From the NCBI GenBank assembly GCA_025997655.1, contig BNUW01000002.1, positions 1-48,837 on the forward strand: a stretch of DNA of 48,837 nucleotides. Reading direction: 5' to 3'. Below the pieces are notes generated by a model. That model was not told where the DNA came from. It did no database searches and saw only the letters and a program-made list of their open reading frames with translations. Of the stretch, positions 25,059 through 33,972 are shown piece after piece. Made by a program: the position numbers and the translations under genes. Within the stretch, counting starts at the first letter, position 1, and the number at the start of each line of letters is the position of its first letter. The DNA is from Spirochaetia bacterium. Its GTDB lineage: Bacteria > Spirochaetota > Spirochaetia > Treponematales > Breznakiellaceae.

Positions 25059-25943
25059 CTACCTGATATATAGCCGGATCATTGCCCAGACATTCATGCG
25101 GACTTCCCGCCGGGCATCATCGGGGCCGGCCTTTTCTTCCAGGAATTTAGTATCCCTGTTCCCTTCGGCAAAGTACCGATCCACCAGTTCCTTAACCCCG
25201 GCCCAGGATATTTTTGTAAACCGTTCGTCAACGACCTCACTCGGATTGGGCCAATGCCGTTTAAAACAATCCTTAGCGCATCGTTCTACCACCGTAAGAA
25301 AATCGGCGAATTCGTTTATATAGGAATAGGGGAAAAGGGATTGCCCGTGACCGGCAAGAATATAGTTACCCTTCTGATTCGCCAATCTCCGCAGGGAATT
25401 TATCCAGGAATGAATATCCGCAGAGTGGAAATAAGCGGTTTGATATTCCACCACACTGTCACCGGTACAAACGATACCCAGGCTGGGAATCCGTACGAAG
25501 GTGTCCCATTTGGAGTGGGCAACATCATTATTGGTGAACAATTCAACCTCCACATCCTCCCCAAGGCGTAGCTTCACCGTTCCGTCAATCCCGACAAAGC
25601 TGAGTTTACCCTTAAAATATGAGGGATCTAAATCTTCAACGAGGCGGCGGGAACAGTAAACCGTAACCTCACGGTCAAGCCAGTCCACAAGGCCCTCGGT
25701 ATGATCCCCATGCCCATGGGTAAGATAGATGGCGGTAACCGGCTTGTGAAAAAGTTTTATCGCTTCATCAGCCATTTCAATACCGCCGGGTGTGGCGTCC
25801 ACAATAGCAACCCCGGTATTGCCGACAATAAACGCGCCGTTACACTGGTTGCGGATAGGCAGGTTTGCCCGGCGAAAATAAAAAGAATCAGAGATTTTAA
25901 ATACTTCTACCAGGTTCCCCTGATAAATTTGTTCATACTCCAT
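25059..25943 (-). CDS. Metallo-beta-lactamase-fold hydrolase
   Basis: 294-residue cytoplasmic metallo-hydrolase. The metal motif THGHGDHTEG gives H76, H78, D80 and H81; further ligands are probably Asp in CTGDSVV and His in LAGHGQSL. Lactonase- or glyoxalase II-like proteins share this layout. It lies at the end of operon 3, 21 bases after the permease, with GGAGG before the start, so it may open a lactone or split an ester of the imported compound. No signal peptide. Confidence 0.88.
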   Translation of the reverse strand: MEYEQIYQGNLVEVFKISDSFYFRRANLPIRNQCNGAFIVGNTGVAIVDATPGGIEMADEAIKLFHKPVTAIYLTHGHGDHTEGLVDWLDREVTVYCSRRLVEDLDPSYFKGKLSFVGIDGTVKLRLGEDVEVELFTNNDVAHSKWDTFVRIPSLGIVCTGDSVVEYQTAYFHSADIHSWINSLRRLANQKGNYILAGHGQSLFPYSYINEFADFLTVVERCAKDCFKRHWPNPSEVVDERFTKISWAGVKELVDRYFAEGNRDTKFLEEKAGPDDARREVRMNVWAMIRLYIR

Positions 25944-25963
25944 AATAAACCTCCAAAAAATAA

Positions 25964-26932
25964 TTACCGTTTTTTGGTAATAATGTAATCCAGGTTACTC
26001 ATGATAACCGCAAAGAGGAACACCAGTCCCTTGACGATCCACTGCCAGTACTCAATGACGTGGCAGAGAACCAGCCCATTGGCCAGGATGCCGATGATGA
26101 AAGCGCCTACCAGCACATTCAACACAAAACCCTTGCCGCCCTGCAGTGCAATGCCGCCCAAAACTGCGGCGGTTAGTACATCCAGGGCAAAGTCCGAACC
26201 GAGGGAAGGATCACCTGCGCCCAGCCGGGAAACCATCAAAATTCCGGCGACGGAGGCGGTTACCGAGGATGCAACAAACACCCCTACTACTACCCAATTG
26301 GTTTTTATTCCCGAAAGCCGGGCCGCTTCCTTGTTACCGCCTACTGCGTAGATCCTTCTGCCGATGTACTGTTTATTGAGAACGATAAAACCGATGATAA
26401 AGACCAGTACCATAAAAATAATAGGCGTCGGAATCGTGCCGAACACAAAGCCCTGCCCAAGGAATTTAAATTTCTCGCTGAATCCTCTGATGGGTCTTCC
26501 ATCGCTGATTATATAAGTACAACCCTTAATGATGGTTTGCATGGCCAGGGTGCCGATGAGGGAAGGAACCTTTAATATTTCGGTAAGAAAGCCGGAAATA
26601 AAACCAAAAATGGTACAAAACAGGATGGTAACCAGTATAGCCAATCCCATCGGCCAGCCATGCTTAACCATTAAGACCGCCGCCATGGTACCGGAAAAAC
26701 CAAGAATTGAGCCGACGGAGATGTCTATTTCCCCCACCAAAAGCACCATGGTTACGCCAACCGCAGCGATGCCGTAAAAACTTACCTGTCTGCCTACCAG
26801 AAACAGATTGGTCGGAAGCAGAAACCGGTTGCTTGCGATGGCAAAAAAGATACATTCAATTATCATTATCAATAAAATGCCGAATTTCTCGTACACGCTA
26901 ACAACGGTTTTCGCATTAATTTGTCTTGGCAT
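25964..26932 (-). CDS. Sugar ABC transporter permease (system 3)
   Basis: 322-residue CUT2 permease: about ten hydrophobic segments, VGEIDISVGSILGFSGTMAA, the GGNKEAARLSGI cytoplasmic loop and LGGIALQGGKG near the C-terminal coupling region. Its start overlaps the ATPase end by 17 bases, so translation is likely coupled. Confidence 0.93.
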   Translation of the reverse strand: MPRQINAKTVVSVYEKFGILLIMIIECIFFAIASNRFLLPTNLFLVGRQVSFYGIAAVGVTMVLLVGEIDISVGSILGFSGTMAAVLMVKHGWPMGLAILVTILFCTIFGFISGFLTEILKVPSLIGTLAMQTIIKGCTYIISDGRPIRGFSEKFKFLGQGFVFGTIPTPIIFMVLVFIIGFIVLNKQYIGRRIYAVGGNKEAARLSGIKTNWVVVGVFVASSVTASVAGILMVSRLGAGDPSLGSDFALDVLTAAVLGGIALQGGKGFVLNVLVGAFIIGILANGLVLCHVIEYWQWIVKGLVFLFAVIMSNLDYIITKKR

Positions 26933-28439
26933 TACCCTCTCCTTTTAATCCGGAAGCCAGGGCTAATATCTTTTCCTGGGTGGCTTCCTCGTGTTTCAAA
27001 TTACCGGCGATGCTGCCCTCGTGCATTACAATAATCCTGTCACAGAGTCCCAGCACTTCTTCCATTTCAGAAGAAATTACTATCATGCTCTTTCCCTCGG
27101 TTTTAAGCTTGAAGAGAAAGTCGTAGATTTCCTTTTTGGCGCCAACATCAATGCCCCGGGTCGGTTCATCAAAAAACATAATATCAGCGTCCGAAGCGAG
27201 CCACTTGGCAAGCACCACTTTCTGTTGATTGCCGCCGGAAAGGCCTGAGACCGGATCTCCAACGGAAGCGAACTTTATGGAAAGCAGATTGACGCTTTTG
27301 TTGAGCAGATCTTTTTCCCTTTTATTAACCACAAACATGTAGCGGGATAAATGGCGTATAACGGCTATGGTAATATTCCGTGCGATGGAGAGTCTCAGCA
27401 TAAGCCCCTCCAGTTTCCTGTCCTCCGGGATAAGAGCAAGCCCATTTTTTATAGCGGTCCCGGGATGGCGAATCAAAACCTTCGTCCCTTTGATAAAAAC
27501 TTCTCCCGCTTCAAGATTGTCCGCGCCGAATATCGCCCGAACCACCTCGCTTCTGCCCGATCCGACAAGTCCCGCCAGACCCAGGATCTCCCCTTTTTTC
27601 AATTCAAACGAAACGTCGCGGAGTCTTTCATTGTGGAGTTTTTCTACTTTTAAAACTGTTTCCCCTGCGCCGGACCCGCTATAGGTCACCCGCCGGGGGA
27701 ATTCCTGGGACAATTCCCGGCCTATCATCATACGGATAAGGTCATCCATGTTCGTCTCTTTGGCGGGCATGGTCTTGATATGGTCTCCGTCACGAAGCAC
27801 CGTTATCTTGTCGCAGAGCCGGAATACCTCGTCCATCCGGTGGGAAATATAAACCAGGGAAATACCGTCGGACCTGAGTTTATCCAAAACCTTGAACAGA
27901 ATATCGACTTCATTATTGGTAAGGGCGGCGGTGGGCTCATCAAGAATCAGCAGCTTGCTGTTTTCCAGCAGAGCCTTGGCTATCTCCACCAACTGGCAAT
28001 AGGCCACCGAAAGATGCTTGAGTTTCTGCAGCGGATCAATACGAACGCCCATGGTTTCAAAAATCCCGCGGCTTTTTTGAATCATCAAACGGTTATTAAC
28101 AAAACCGGATCGGCGAATCTCTTTGCCGACAAAAAGATTTTCAAAGACCGTCATTTCGGGGATCAGGTTAAATTCCTGGTACACCATGCTGATCCCCAAG
28201 GAACGAGCCTCCTGGGGGGTAAATCCCGTATGACTGACCCCATTAATGGTAACGGTACCCTCGGTGGGAAGAATGGCGCCGGATATGATCTTGCACAGAG
28301 TGGACTTGCCTGCGCCGTTTTCTCCCATCAGCCCGTGGATTTCCCCCGGATAAAAATCCACGTCCACATTGTGTAAAACACTGACAGAACCAAACAATTT
28401 TTTTGCGCCCCTCACGGACACTAACGGTTCATTTGGCAT
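26916..28439 (-). CDS. Sugar ABC transporter ATPase, double domain (system 3)
   Basis: 507 residues. Domain 1: GENGAGKST, LSVAYCQLVEIAKAL, LILDEPTAALTNNEV, YISHR. Domain 2: GLVGSGRSEVVRAIFG, LSGGNQQKVVLAKWL, FFDEPTRGIDVGAKKE, VISSE. The ATG at 28439 has GAGAGGG in front; the codon before it (TTG, 28442) is less likely. It follows the binding-protein gene after a terminator-like hairpin. Confidence 0.95.
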   Translation of the reverse strand: MPNEPLVSVRGAKKLFGSVSVLHNVDVDFYPGEIHGLMGENGAGKSTLCKIISGAILPTEGTVTINGVSHTGFTPQEARSLGISMVYQEFNLIPEMTVFENLFVGKEIRRSGFVNNRLMIQKSRGIFETMGVRIDPLQKLKHLSVAYCQLVEIAKALLENSKLLILDEPTAALTNNEVDILFKVLDKLRSDGISLVYISHRMDEVFRLCDKITVLRDGDHIKTMPAKETNMDDLIRMMIGRELSQEFPRRVTYSGSGAGETVLKVEKLHNERLRDVSFELKKGEILGLAGLVGSGRSEVVRAIFGADNLEAGEVFIKGTKVLIRHPGTAIKNGLALIPEDRKLEGLMLRLSIARNITIAVIRHLSRYMFVVNKREKDLLNKSVNLLSIKFASVGDPVSGLSGGNQQKVVLAKWLASDADIMFFDEPTRGIDVGAKKEIYDFLFKLKTEGKSMIVISSEMEEVLGLCDRIIVMHEGSIAGNLKHEEATQEKILALASGLKGEGNAKTN

Positions 28440-28455
28440 CAAACCCTCTCATAAT

Positions 28456-28491
28456 AAAAAATTGCGGAAGCGGTTAGTATCCGCCTCCGCA
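28456..28491 (-). terminator. Partial terminator/attenuator between binding protein 3 and ATPase 3
   Basis: Minus strand: TGCGGAGGCGG, loop, CCGCTTCCGCA, then a run of six T. Ten pairs with one mismatch. Since the ATPase gene behind it has no promoter of its own, it most likely lets a fraction of transcripts through. Confidence 0.65.
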
Positions 28492-28498
28492 TGCAGGA

Positions 28499-29527
28499 TT
28501 AGTGTGTTTTCATGTACTCAACAATTTCGGGGGAAAGCTCATATTTTGGCGCTCTCGCCCGGTATTGTTTAACATTGTCATAGTTAAGAGTAATAGTGGT
28601 GATGGGGAACGGAGAGTCATACGGCATACCCAGAGCAGCACGGGCAATGTTTTCTATCCAGTAAAATCCCATCTCGGTAACAAAGCGGTCATTGCCCACG
28701 GTTGCACGGTACACGGTATTCTGTTCTACCAGTTCCAGTACCGGAGTAGTTCCGTCGCAGGAACCCACAAAGAAGTTGTCCTGGGGAAGGCCGGACTGCA
28801 CCACCGCTTCATAGGCGCCAAGGCACATATCATCACTGTGCACCAGCACCACTCTGGCATCAGGGTTTGCCTGCAGAGCCGATTCGGTAACCGACATGGT
28901 ATTTTCAGTGGTTTTGGCGTCTAAAATAATGAACTGCACATTTTCCTTTCCAAGGATATTTTGCATAGCTTCCCGCCAGCCCCTGGCTCGTTCCTGGGCG
29001 GCCTGTTCCAGGTTTGATTCCACGTTGATTACCTTTGCCTTGCCGTTCAACTTCTTCTGGGTCCATTCTGCGGCTTCTTCACCCAGTTGATAGCCCCAAT
29101 CATATTCGTTGTAATCAAACCAGGTATTCGCATTAACCCCCGGATTAGGAGGATAGTACCCTATGGGGATTCCTTGGGCATACGCCTGGTTGATGGTATC
29201 CCGCATAACATCAATTGCAATGGCCTGCACCAGAATTCCGTCTACCTTCTGGGCGATGAAGTTCTGTACGTTCTGTACCTGTTTTTCAGGTTCCATGTTC
29301 CCGCCGTCGGTGAGGATGACGTTTGCTTTCGTCTGCCGTATGAATTCCTTATACCCGGTTACCAGGTCGATCATAAATTCCTGCTGAAAGGACATGACGC
29401 AGGTCCCGATGGTAAGACTGGAAAGATCTCCGGTCTGTTTAGATCCCTTGCTTTTGTTACAGCTAGCCAGGCTGCCCAAGGCTAGAAATGACAAAAGAAC
29501 CGCAATGACTTTGAAATAGTTTTTCAT
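28499..29527 (-). CDS. Sugar ABC transporter binding lipoprotein (system 3)
   Basis: 342 residues from the ATG at 29527, which has GAGGAGGAG upstream; the open frame reaches 29584 but lacks a ribosome site there. Lipoprotein signal KNYFKVIAVLLSFLALG with lipobox LASC. The mature domain has SLTIGTCVMSFQQEFMIDLV, FIAQKVDGILVQAIAID and LVHSDDMCLGAYEAV, all standard for Peripla_BP_4. First gene of operon 3. Ligand unknown. Confidence 0.93.
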   Translation of the reverse strand: MKNYFKVIAVLLSFLALGSLASCNKSKGSKQTGDLSSLTIGTCVMSFQQEFMIDLVTGYKEFIRQTKANVILTDGGNMEPEKQVQNVQNFIAQKVDGILVQAIAIDVMRDTINQAYAQGIPIGYYPPNPGVNANTWFDYNEYDWGYQLGEEAAEWTQKKLNGKAKVINVESNLEQAAQERARGWREAMQNILGKENVQFIILDAKTTENTMSVTESALQANPDARVVLVHSDDMCLGAYEAVVQSGLPQDNFFVGSCDGTTPVLELVEQNTVYRATVGNDRFVTEMGFYWIENIARAALGMPYDSPFPITTITLNYDNVKQYRARAPKYELSPEIVEYMKTH

Positions 29528-29627
29528 TCTCTCCTCCTCAACATTATTCCAGACATTTTCAAATAGAGAACCCCGGATATACAACGAAATCCTTGCAGGA
29601 ACCTATAGTAACGACAAACCTCTGTTT

Positions 29628-29691
29628 AGTATCTCATGACTTCATACGCCTGTCAAGAAAATTCACGCAAAAAACAACAAATTTTGCGTAA
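29628..29691 (-). promoter_or_regulatory. Promoter of operon 3 with LacI-type operators (copy C)
   Basis: Minus strand: TTGACA (29651-29656), 17-base spacer, GATACT (29628-29633). Operator-like centres are at 29647/48 (spacer side, TACGCC on plus), 29666/67 (CACGCAAA) and 29687/88 (TTTTGCGTAAAA); the last two are exactly 21 bases apart. Confidence 0.75.
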
Positions 29692-29700
29692 AATTTTACC

Positions 29701-29738
29701 TTTTATTGTATAAAATTTTATCGATTGGAACATCCCAA
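29701..29738. repeat. Conserved AT-rich block with ATCGATTGG (copy 2 of 3)
   Basis: TTTTATTGTATAAAATTTTA followed by TCGATTGGAACATCCC; sits directly behind the YciI-like gene. Confidence 0.75.
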
Positions 29739-29749
29739 CTATAAGGAGC

Positions 29750-30043
29750 TTATTTTTTGCCGAGCAAATAATTATTTTCCTCATTTGCTTCAATAAGCTC
29801 ATGTATGGTATAGGTTGAAAATATCCCCTCGGCGGTAAAAGGGTCCAGTAGGGCAAGTTTTTTTGCTTCATCGTAATTATCAGCCTGTAAAAGCTGTATA
29901 ACCCCCTTGCTATTCTTAAAAGGGCCGCATAACAAAAGGTTATTATTCTTTTTTAGGTTTTTCAGATGATCAATATGCCGGATCATCAATTCTTCCGGTA
30001 TTGATTTTCCGCTTTTTTCAAATAAGGCGATAAATTTTGTCAT
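29750..30043 (-). CDS. YciI-like small protein
   Basis: 97 residues of the YciI/dimeric alpha-beta-barrel type. Seen: MTKFIALFEKSG, IRHIDHLKNLKKNNNLLLCG (the conserved His and Gly-Pro of the fold), DNYDEAKKLALLDPFTAEGI. Members are small putative isomerases or hydrolases with unknown substrates. The ATG at 30043 has AAGGAG upstream; the earlier in-frame ATG at 30076 lies within its promoter. A one-gene unit between transporters 3 and 4, under the same type of LacI operator as both. Confidence 0.85.
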   Translation of the reverse strand: MTKFIALFEKSGKSIPEELMIRHIDHLKNLKKNNNLLLCGPFKNSKGVIQLLQADNYDEAKKLALLDPFTAEGIFSTYTIHELIEANEENNYLLGKK

Positions 30044-30066
30044 AATAGACTCCTTATAATATACGT

Positions 30067-30111
30067 AGTATCCCACGGTTTTTTGCGTATGTCAAGAAAA
30101 ATATTGCGCAA
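30067..30111 (-). promoter_or_regulatory. Promoter of the YciI-like gene with paired LacI-type operators (copy B)
   Basis: Minus strand: TTGACA (30090-30095), 17-base spacer, GATACT (30067-30072). Operator centres at 30086/87 (TTGCGTAT) and 30107/108 (ATTGCGCAAAAT), 21 bases apart as in copy A. Confidence 0.78.
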
Positions 30112-30227
30112 AATACGAAAAATGACTATCAATGCCGCTGCAATAAATTGACACGGAGGGTTTTTGGGGTTTTCTAAAAATTCCGAAAAAATGGTCTTTT
30201 GGAGAAATCATGATGCAAAATTAGGCT

Positions 30228-30262
30228 GTTATTGTATAAAAATTTATCGATTGGGATATTCA
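30228..30262. repeat. Conserved AT-rich block with ATCGATTGG (copy 3 of 3)
   Basis: TTATTGTATAAAAATTTATC followed by GATTGGGATATTC. Here it is about 130 bases from the next promoter but only a terminator away from the transporter 4 permease stop. Confidence 0.7.
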
Positions 30263-30265
30263 GGC

Positions 30266-30300
30266 AAAAAAAGGCTACCGGAACGTAAATCCGGTCAGCC
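30266..30300 (-). terminator. Intrinsic terminator of transporter operon 4
   Basis: Minus strand: GGCTGACCGGA, 7-base loop region, TCCGGTAGCC, then seven T. Ten pairs with one bulged G, 22 bases behind the permease stop. Confidence 0.8.
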
Positions 30301-30321
30301 CCTGGTTTCGTGTCTGCGTTT

Positions 30322-31272
30322 TTAATTCTTCACGCCGGATCTGCTGCGTTTTGCCAGTTGATCAATGGTAACCGCGAGAATCAAGACCCATCCCTTAACC
30401 ACCCACTGCCAGAACTCCGGAATATTCATAAGGATCATCCCGTTATTCAAGGTTCCCATCATTAAAACACCGATAATGACCCCGACAATCCGCCCTTCGC
30501 CGCCGCTTACGCTGATGCCCCCCAATATACAGGCGGTGATTACGTCCATCTCGTACCCGTCGCCGGCCTTTGGCTGCCCGGAATTGACCCGGGCCAATAG
30601 AATGAGCCCCGCCAGGGAGTAGAGTGCGCCGGCCATCATATAAATAATATAGATGTTTTTCTGTACATTCACGCCGGATAAGCGGGAAGCTTCAACATTC
30701 CCGCCGATACCGTAAATTGTCCGGCCAAAGGATGTCTTATTTAAAATAAAATATCCCCCCGCAAATATGATGATCATGATAATAACCGGGACAGGAACAA
30801 TGCCGATATACCCCTGCCCAAGGGCAAGAAAGCCCTTCGGAATTCCGTACACGGGACGGCCGCCGCAGATAATATACGCAACACCCCGCAGTGCCGTCAT
30901 CATGCCAAGGGTCATGATGATGGGAGCAATCTTAAAGGTGTTAATAAATACGCCATTGATGAGTCCCGATAAAACGCCGATTAATAGGGAGACACAGACC
31001 GCAATGATGGGGGGGAATCCGCCGGACAGTAACAATGCGCCGGAGACGGCAGAGACGCCGATAACCGATCCCACCGAAAGATCCATGCCGCCGGTTAATA
31101 TGATAAAGGTCATACCAACAGAGCAGACTCCCACGATAGCAACCTGCCGTAAAATATTAAAAATGTTTTTACCGCTGAGAAAAGTCGGTTCAGCAATAAA
31201 GAACACAATAATCAATATAATCCATGCAAATAAGATGCCGTATCGTGACCAGTCAATTGTTCGCTTTCCCAT
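30322..31272 (-). CDS. Sugar ABC transporter permease (system 4)
   Basis: 316-residue CUT2 permease; LTGGMDLSVGSVIGVSAVSG, GGNVEASRLSGV and LGGISVSGGEGRIVGVIIGV are characteristic. GGAGG precedes the start. Last gene of operon 4; no metabolic gene is attached to this system. Confidence 0.93.
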   Translation of the reverse strand: MGKRTIDWSRYGILFAWIILIIVFFIAEPTFLSGKNIFNILRQVAIVGVCSVGMTFIILTGGMDLSVGSVIGVSAVSGALLLSGGFPPIIAVCVSLLIGVLSGLINGVFINTFKIAPIIMTLGMMTALRGVAYIICGGRPVYGIPKGFLALGQGYIGIVPVPVIIMIIIFAGGYFILNKTSFGRTIYGIGGNVEASRLSGVNVQKNIYIIYMMAGALYSLAGLILLARVNSGQPKAGDGYEMDVITACILGGISVSGGEGRIVGVIIGVLMMGTLNNGMILMNIPEFWQWVVKGWVLILAVTIDQLAKRSRSGVKN

Positions 31273-31305
31273 GAAAATCCTCCAAATTAAGCGCTACACC
31301 GGGTT

Positions 31306-32796
31306 TTATAAACCGGAAGACAATTTAAGCACCGATTCCTGATTTGCCTCGCGGGTCATCATAGTCCCGGCAATCTTTCCTTCCCGCATTACAATAATAC
31401 GGTCCGCCATTCCCAGGAGTTCCGGCATTTCAGAACTAATCATGATGATTACCTTTCCGTCTTCCACAAGCTGCTTCATTAAAAAATATATTTCCTGCTT
31501 TGCGCCTACATCTATTCCCCTGGTCGGTTCATCAAAGATCAGAACCTCGCAATGGGTAAAAAGCCATTTGGCTAAAACTACTTTTTGCTGATTACCGCCG
31601 CTTAGGTTTTTTACCAGCTGTTTTAATGAAGGTGTTTTTATCCGCAGAATATCTTTATATTCTTCCCCGGTCTGCGCATCCTTTGATCCATTCAATACAC
31701 CCCACTTGGAAATCTCCTGCATGTTGGCATAGGTAATATTTTCCATTATGCTCATGCCAAGCAGCACACCATGCCGCTTGCGGTCCTCCGGTATCAGGCC
31801 AATTCCGGATCGGATTGCATCGGCGGGGGAATTTATTTTAATCCGCTTGCCGTGTAAAAACAGTTCCCCGCCGCTTATTTTATCCGCCCCAAATACCGCA
31901 CGGGCCACTTCGGTCCTTCCGGCGCCTACCAGCCCCGCAAAGCCCAGTATTTCCCCGCGATAGGCGGTAAAGTTAATATCCTTCAACATAGGGGTGGCAA
32001 GGCCCCGGACTTCCAATACCGGCTCCCCCCGCTGGTAGCCCTTTGCAGGATACTGTTCCCCCAGGGTCCGGTTTACCATAAGCTTGACCAGTTCATCCGC
32101 ATTGGTATCGGCGGTATTCATGGTCTTGATATACTTCCCGTCGCGGAAAACAGAAACCCTATCGCTGAGGGAAAAAATTTCTTCCATGCGGTGGGAAATG
32201 TAAATCACCGCCACACCGTCGGCCTTAACCTTTTTAACAATGGCAAAGAGTTTTTCCACCTCATTTTCCGTAAGGGGCGCCGACGGTTCATCCATGATCA
32301 GAACCTTTGCGTTACGGGATATGGCTTTCGCTATCTCTACGATCTGCTGATACCCAACGCTCAGTTCCCGCAGCTGTGCAAGGGGATCAATAGCAACACC
32401 CAGATCCGCCATAAGATCCCCTGTCATCTTCTCCATTTTTTTAAAATCAACAAGAAGGCCCTTTTTCGGATAGCTTCCGTAAAAAACATTTTCAGCCACG
32501 CTGAGAAAGGGAAAGTGATTAAATTCCTGATAGATTGCCACTATGCCGGCATCCAGGGATTTGGCAGGGTTATTATTCTGCAGTACCGTTCCCCGGTAGA
32601 TGATTTCCCCTTTGGTTGGTTGAATAGCGCCGGTAATGGATTTAATAAAAGTAGACTTACCGGCTCCGTTTTCACCGACTATCGCGTGGACTTCCCCCGG
32701 ATAAAATTCCAATGAAACATCATCCAGGGCGGTCACGCCGGGGTACACCTTCGTTATATGACTCAACTGAAGAATCGGCTTTTCCATAAACTCCAC
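31306..32796 (-). CDS. Sugar ABC transporter ATPase, double domain (system 4)
   Basis: 496 residues if the GTG at 32796 is used (MEFMEKP), 493 if the ATG at 32787; GGGGGG or GGAG could serve them. Domain 1: GENGAGKST, LSVGYQQIVEIAKAI (a canonical signature, unlike systems 1-3 and 5), LIMDEPSAPLTENEV. Domain 2: GLVGAGRTEVARAVFG, LSGGNQQKVVLAKWL, IFDEPTRGIDVGAKQE, ISSEMPE. Confidence 0.95.
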   Translation of the reverse strand: MEFMEKPILQLSHITKVYPGVTALDDVSLEFYPGEVHAIVGENGAGKSTFIKSITGAIQPTKGEIIYRGTVLQNNNPAKSLDAGIVAIYQEFNHFPFLSVAENVFYGSYPKKGLLVDFKKMEKMTGDLMADLGVAIDPLAQLRELSVGYQQIVEIAKAISRNAKVLIMDEPSAPLTENEVEKLFAIVKKVKADGVAVIYISHRMEEIFSLSDRVSVFRDGKYIKTMNTADTNADELVKLMVNRTLGEQYPAKGYQRGEPVLEVRGLATPMLKDINFTAYRGEILGFAGLVGAGRTEVARAVFGADKISGGELFLHGKRIKINSPADAIRSGIGLIPEDRKRHGVLLGMSIMENITYANMQEISKWGVLNGSKDAQTGEEYKDILRIKTPSLKQLVKNLSGGNQQKVVLAKWLFTHCEVLIFDEPTRGIDVGAKQEIYFLMKQLVEDGKVIIMISSEMPELLGMADRIIVMREGKIAGTMMTREANQESVLKLSSGL

Positions 32797-32819
32797 TGCC
32801 CCCCGCCGTTAAAACAGGA

Positions 32820-33785
32820 TCAGAAATAGTTACTGATATTTCCCTGGGTTACCGGAATAAAATCAACATATACCGGTTCAGAACTGGGGCCGTTTTTAAT
32901 CGCATCCGTTGATACCCGCAGGAAAAGTTCGCCCTGCTCATAGGCGCCGATATCAACGGTTCCAACCAGCATGGTATTATCCCTGATTTTGTTCAGCGCT
33001 TCGGGGGTGGCATCCAGGCCGACGATACACACATCCCCTGCTTTTTTCCCCGCCGCCGCCATTGCTTCATAGGCGCCCAGGGCAACCGCGTCATTACAGG
33101 CTACGATAACATTTAAGCCGGGGTTCTTGATCAACACCGTTTCTACCGCCTTCATGCCGGCTTCGGGGGTATTGCCCGCCTGTTCCGCCACGATGGTAGC
33201 GCCGGGAACCAGTTCCAGAAAACCGTCCTTCAGGCCCTGTCCCCGCTCCGCCAGGGCTTCCACCTCGGGAACGTATACAAACATAACCTTCGCGTCCGCC
33301 TGGTTCGTAAACTTCCTGGCGGCCCATTCTCCGGCAATCTTTCCGGCGGTATACCCGTATTCATGCTGTTTCAGGGTCAGAAAAGCATCGCTGCCCTTTA
33401 CCAGTTCCGACCAGCTGATCACCGGGATACCCGCCGCCTGGGCTTCTTTTACCGCCGCTTCCGGCGCCACCGGATCGATGGGACAAATGACGATGGCATC
33501 CACCCCCTGGGTAATAAAATTCTCTATGGCAGTTACCTGGCTTGAGGCATCGGATTTGCCGTCATGGACAAGCAGTTCCACATTATACGCCGCCCTATGA
33601 TCGTTAATACCGTCGATAACTGAGATAAAATAGGGGATCGTCAGATCCTGCACCGTAAACCCTACCCGAAACGGCTTGCCGCCGGATACGCCCGGTGCGG
33701 CCTCTTTCTTGGAACATCCCGGCAAACTTACTGCAAGCAACGCGGAAACCATCATAATACCCACTCTTCTCATGTGCGTCTTCAT
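32820..33785 (-). CDS. Sugar ABC transporter binding lipoprotein (system 4)
   Basis: 321 residues from the ATG at 33785 (GGAGAAGGAG just upstream). Lipoprotein signal RRVGIMMVSALLAVSLPGC with lipobox LPGC. Mature region: FRVGFTVQDLTIPYFISVID, FITQGVDAIVICPIDP, VIVACNDAVALGAYEAMAA and VGLDATPEAL. The frame is open without stop up to 33923 because of a vestigial sequence in its leader, but the promoter lies inside that stretch. Operon 4 is binding protein, ATPase, permease only. Confidence 0.93.
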   Translation of the reverse strand: MKTHMRRVGIMMVSALLAVSLPGCSKKEAAPGVSGGKPFRVGFTVQDLTIPYFISVIDGINDHRAAYNVELLVHDGKSDASSQVTAIENFITQGVDAIVICPIDPVAPEAAVKEAQAAGIPVISWSELVKGSDAFLTLKQHEYGYTAGKIAGEWAARKFTNQADAKVMFVYVPEVEALAERGQGLKDGFLELVPGATIVAEQAGNTPEAGMKAVETVLIKNPGLNVIVACNDAVALGAYEAMAAAGKKAGDVCIVGLDATPEALNKIRDNTMLVGTVDIGAYEQGELFLRVSTDAIKNGPSSEPVYVDFIPVTQGNISNYF

Positions 33786-33805
33786 TTCTTCTCCTTCTCC
33801 CTGTT

Positions 33806-33872
33806 CTATTGGGATTACCCTTCCTATATACCGCCTTCCGTCATGGGGCAGAATAATACTCAGTAAAGGCAT
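33806..33872 (-). pseudogene. Vestige of an esterase 5' end in the binding-protein 4 leader
   Basis: Translating the leader in the binding-protein frame gives MPLLSIILPHDGRRYIG, which matches the start of the neighbouring esterase (MDTRIELFLPQDGRRYIW). DNA at 33818-33872 and 34685-34740 is alike over about 55 bases (CCTTCC-TATATA-CGCC-CCGTC-TGGGGCAG). It looks like the remains of a second esterase copy whose body was lost. Confidence 0.7.
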
Positions 33873-33876
33873 ATTC

Positions 33877-33905
33877 AGTATCCCCTGGAATTTTGCGCAT
33901 GTCAA
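33877..33905 (-). promoter_or_regulatory. Promoter of transporter operon 4 with LacI-type operator (copy D)
   Basis: Minus strand: TTGACA (33900-33905) running into TGCGCAAAA, 17-base spacer, GATACT (33877-33882). Operator centre at 33896/97. The second operator 21 bases upstream is not recognisable here. Confidence 0.75.
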
Positions 33906-33921
33906 GATACAAAACAGATAC

Positions 33922-33964
33922 AAAAAATAGGCAATCCCCCGGCTTGCCGGGGGATTGCCTATTT
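33922..33964 (-). terminator. Intrinsic terminator of the esterase gene
   Basis: Perfect 18-base stem: AAATAGGCAATCCCCCGG, loop CTTG (plus-strand reading), and its complement, with a run of six T on the minus strand. It lies 8 bases behind the esterase stop and separates it from promoter copy D. Confidence 0.9.
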
Positions 33965-33972
33965 CTAAACTA

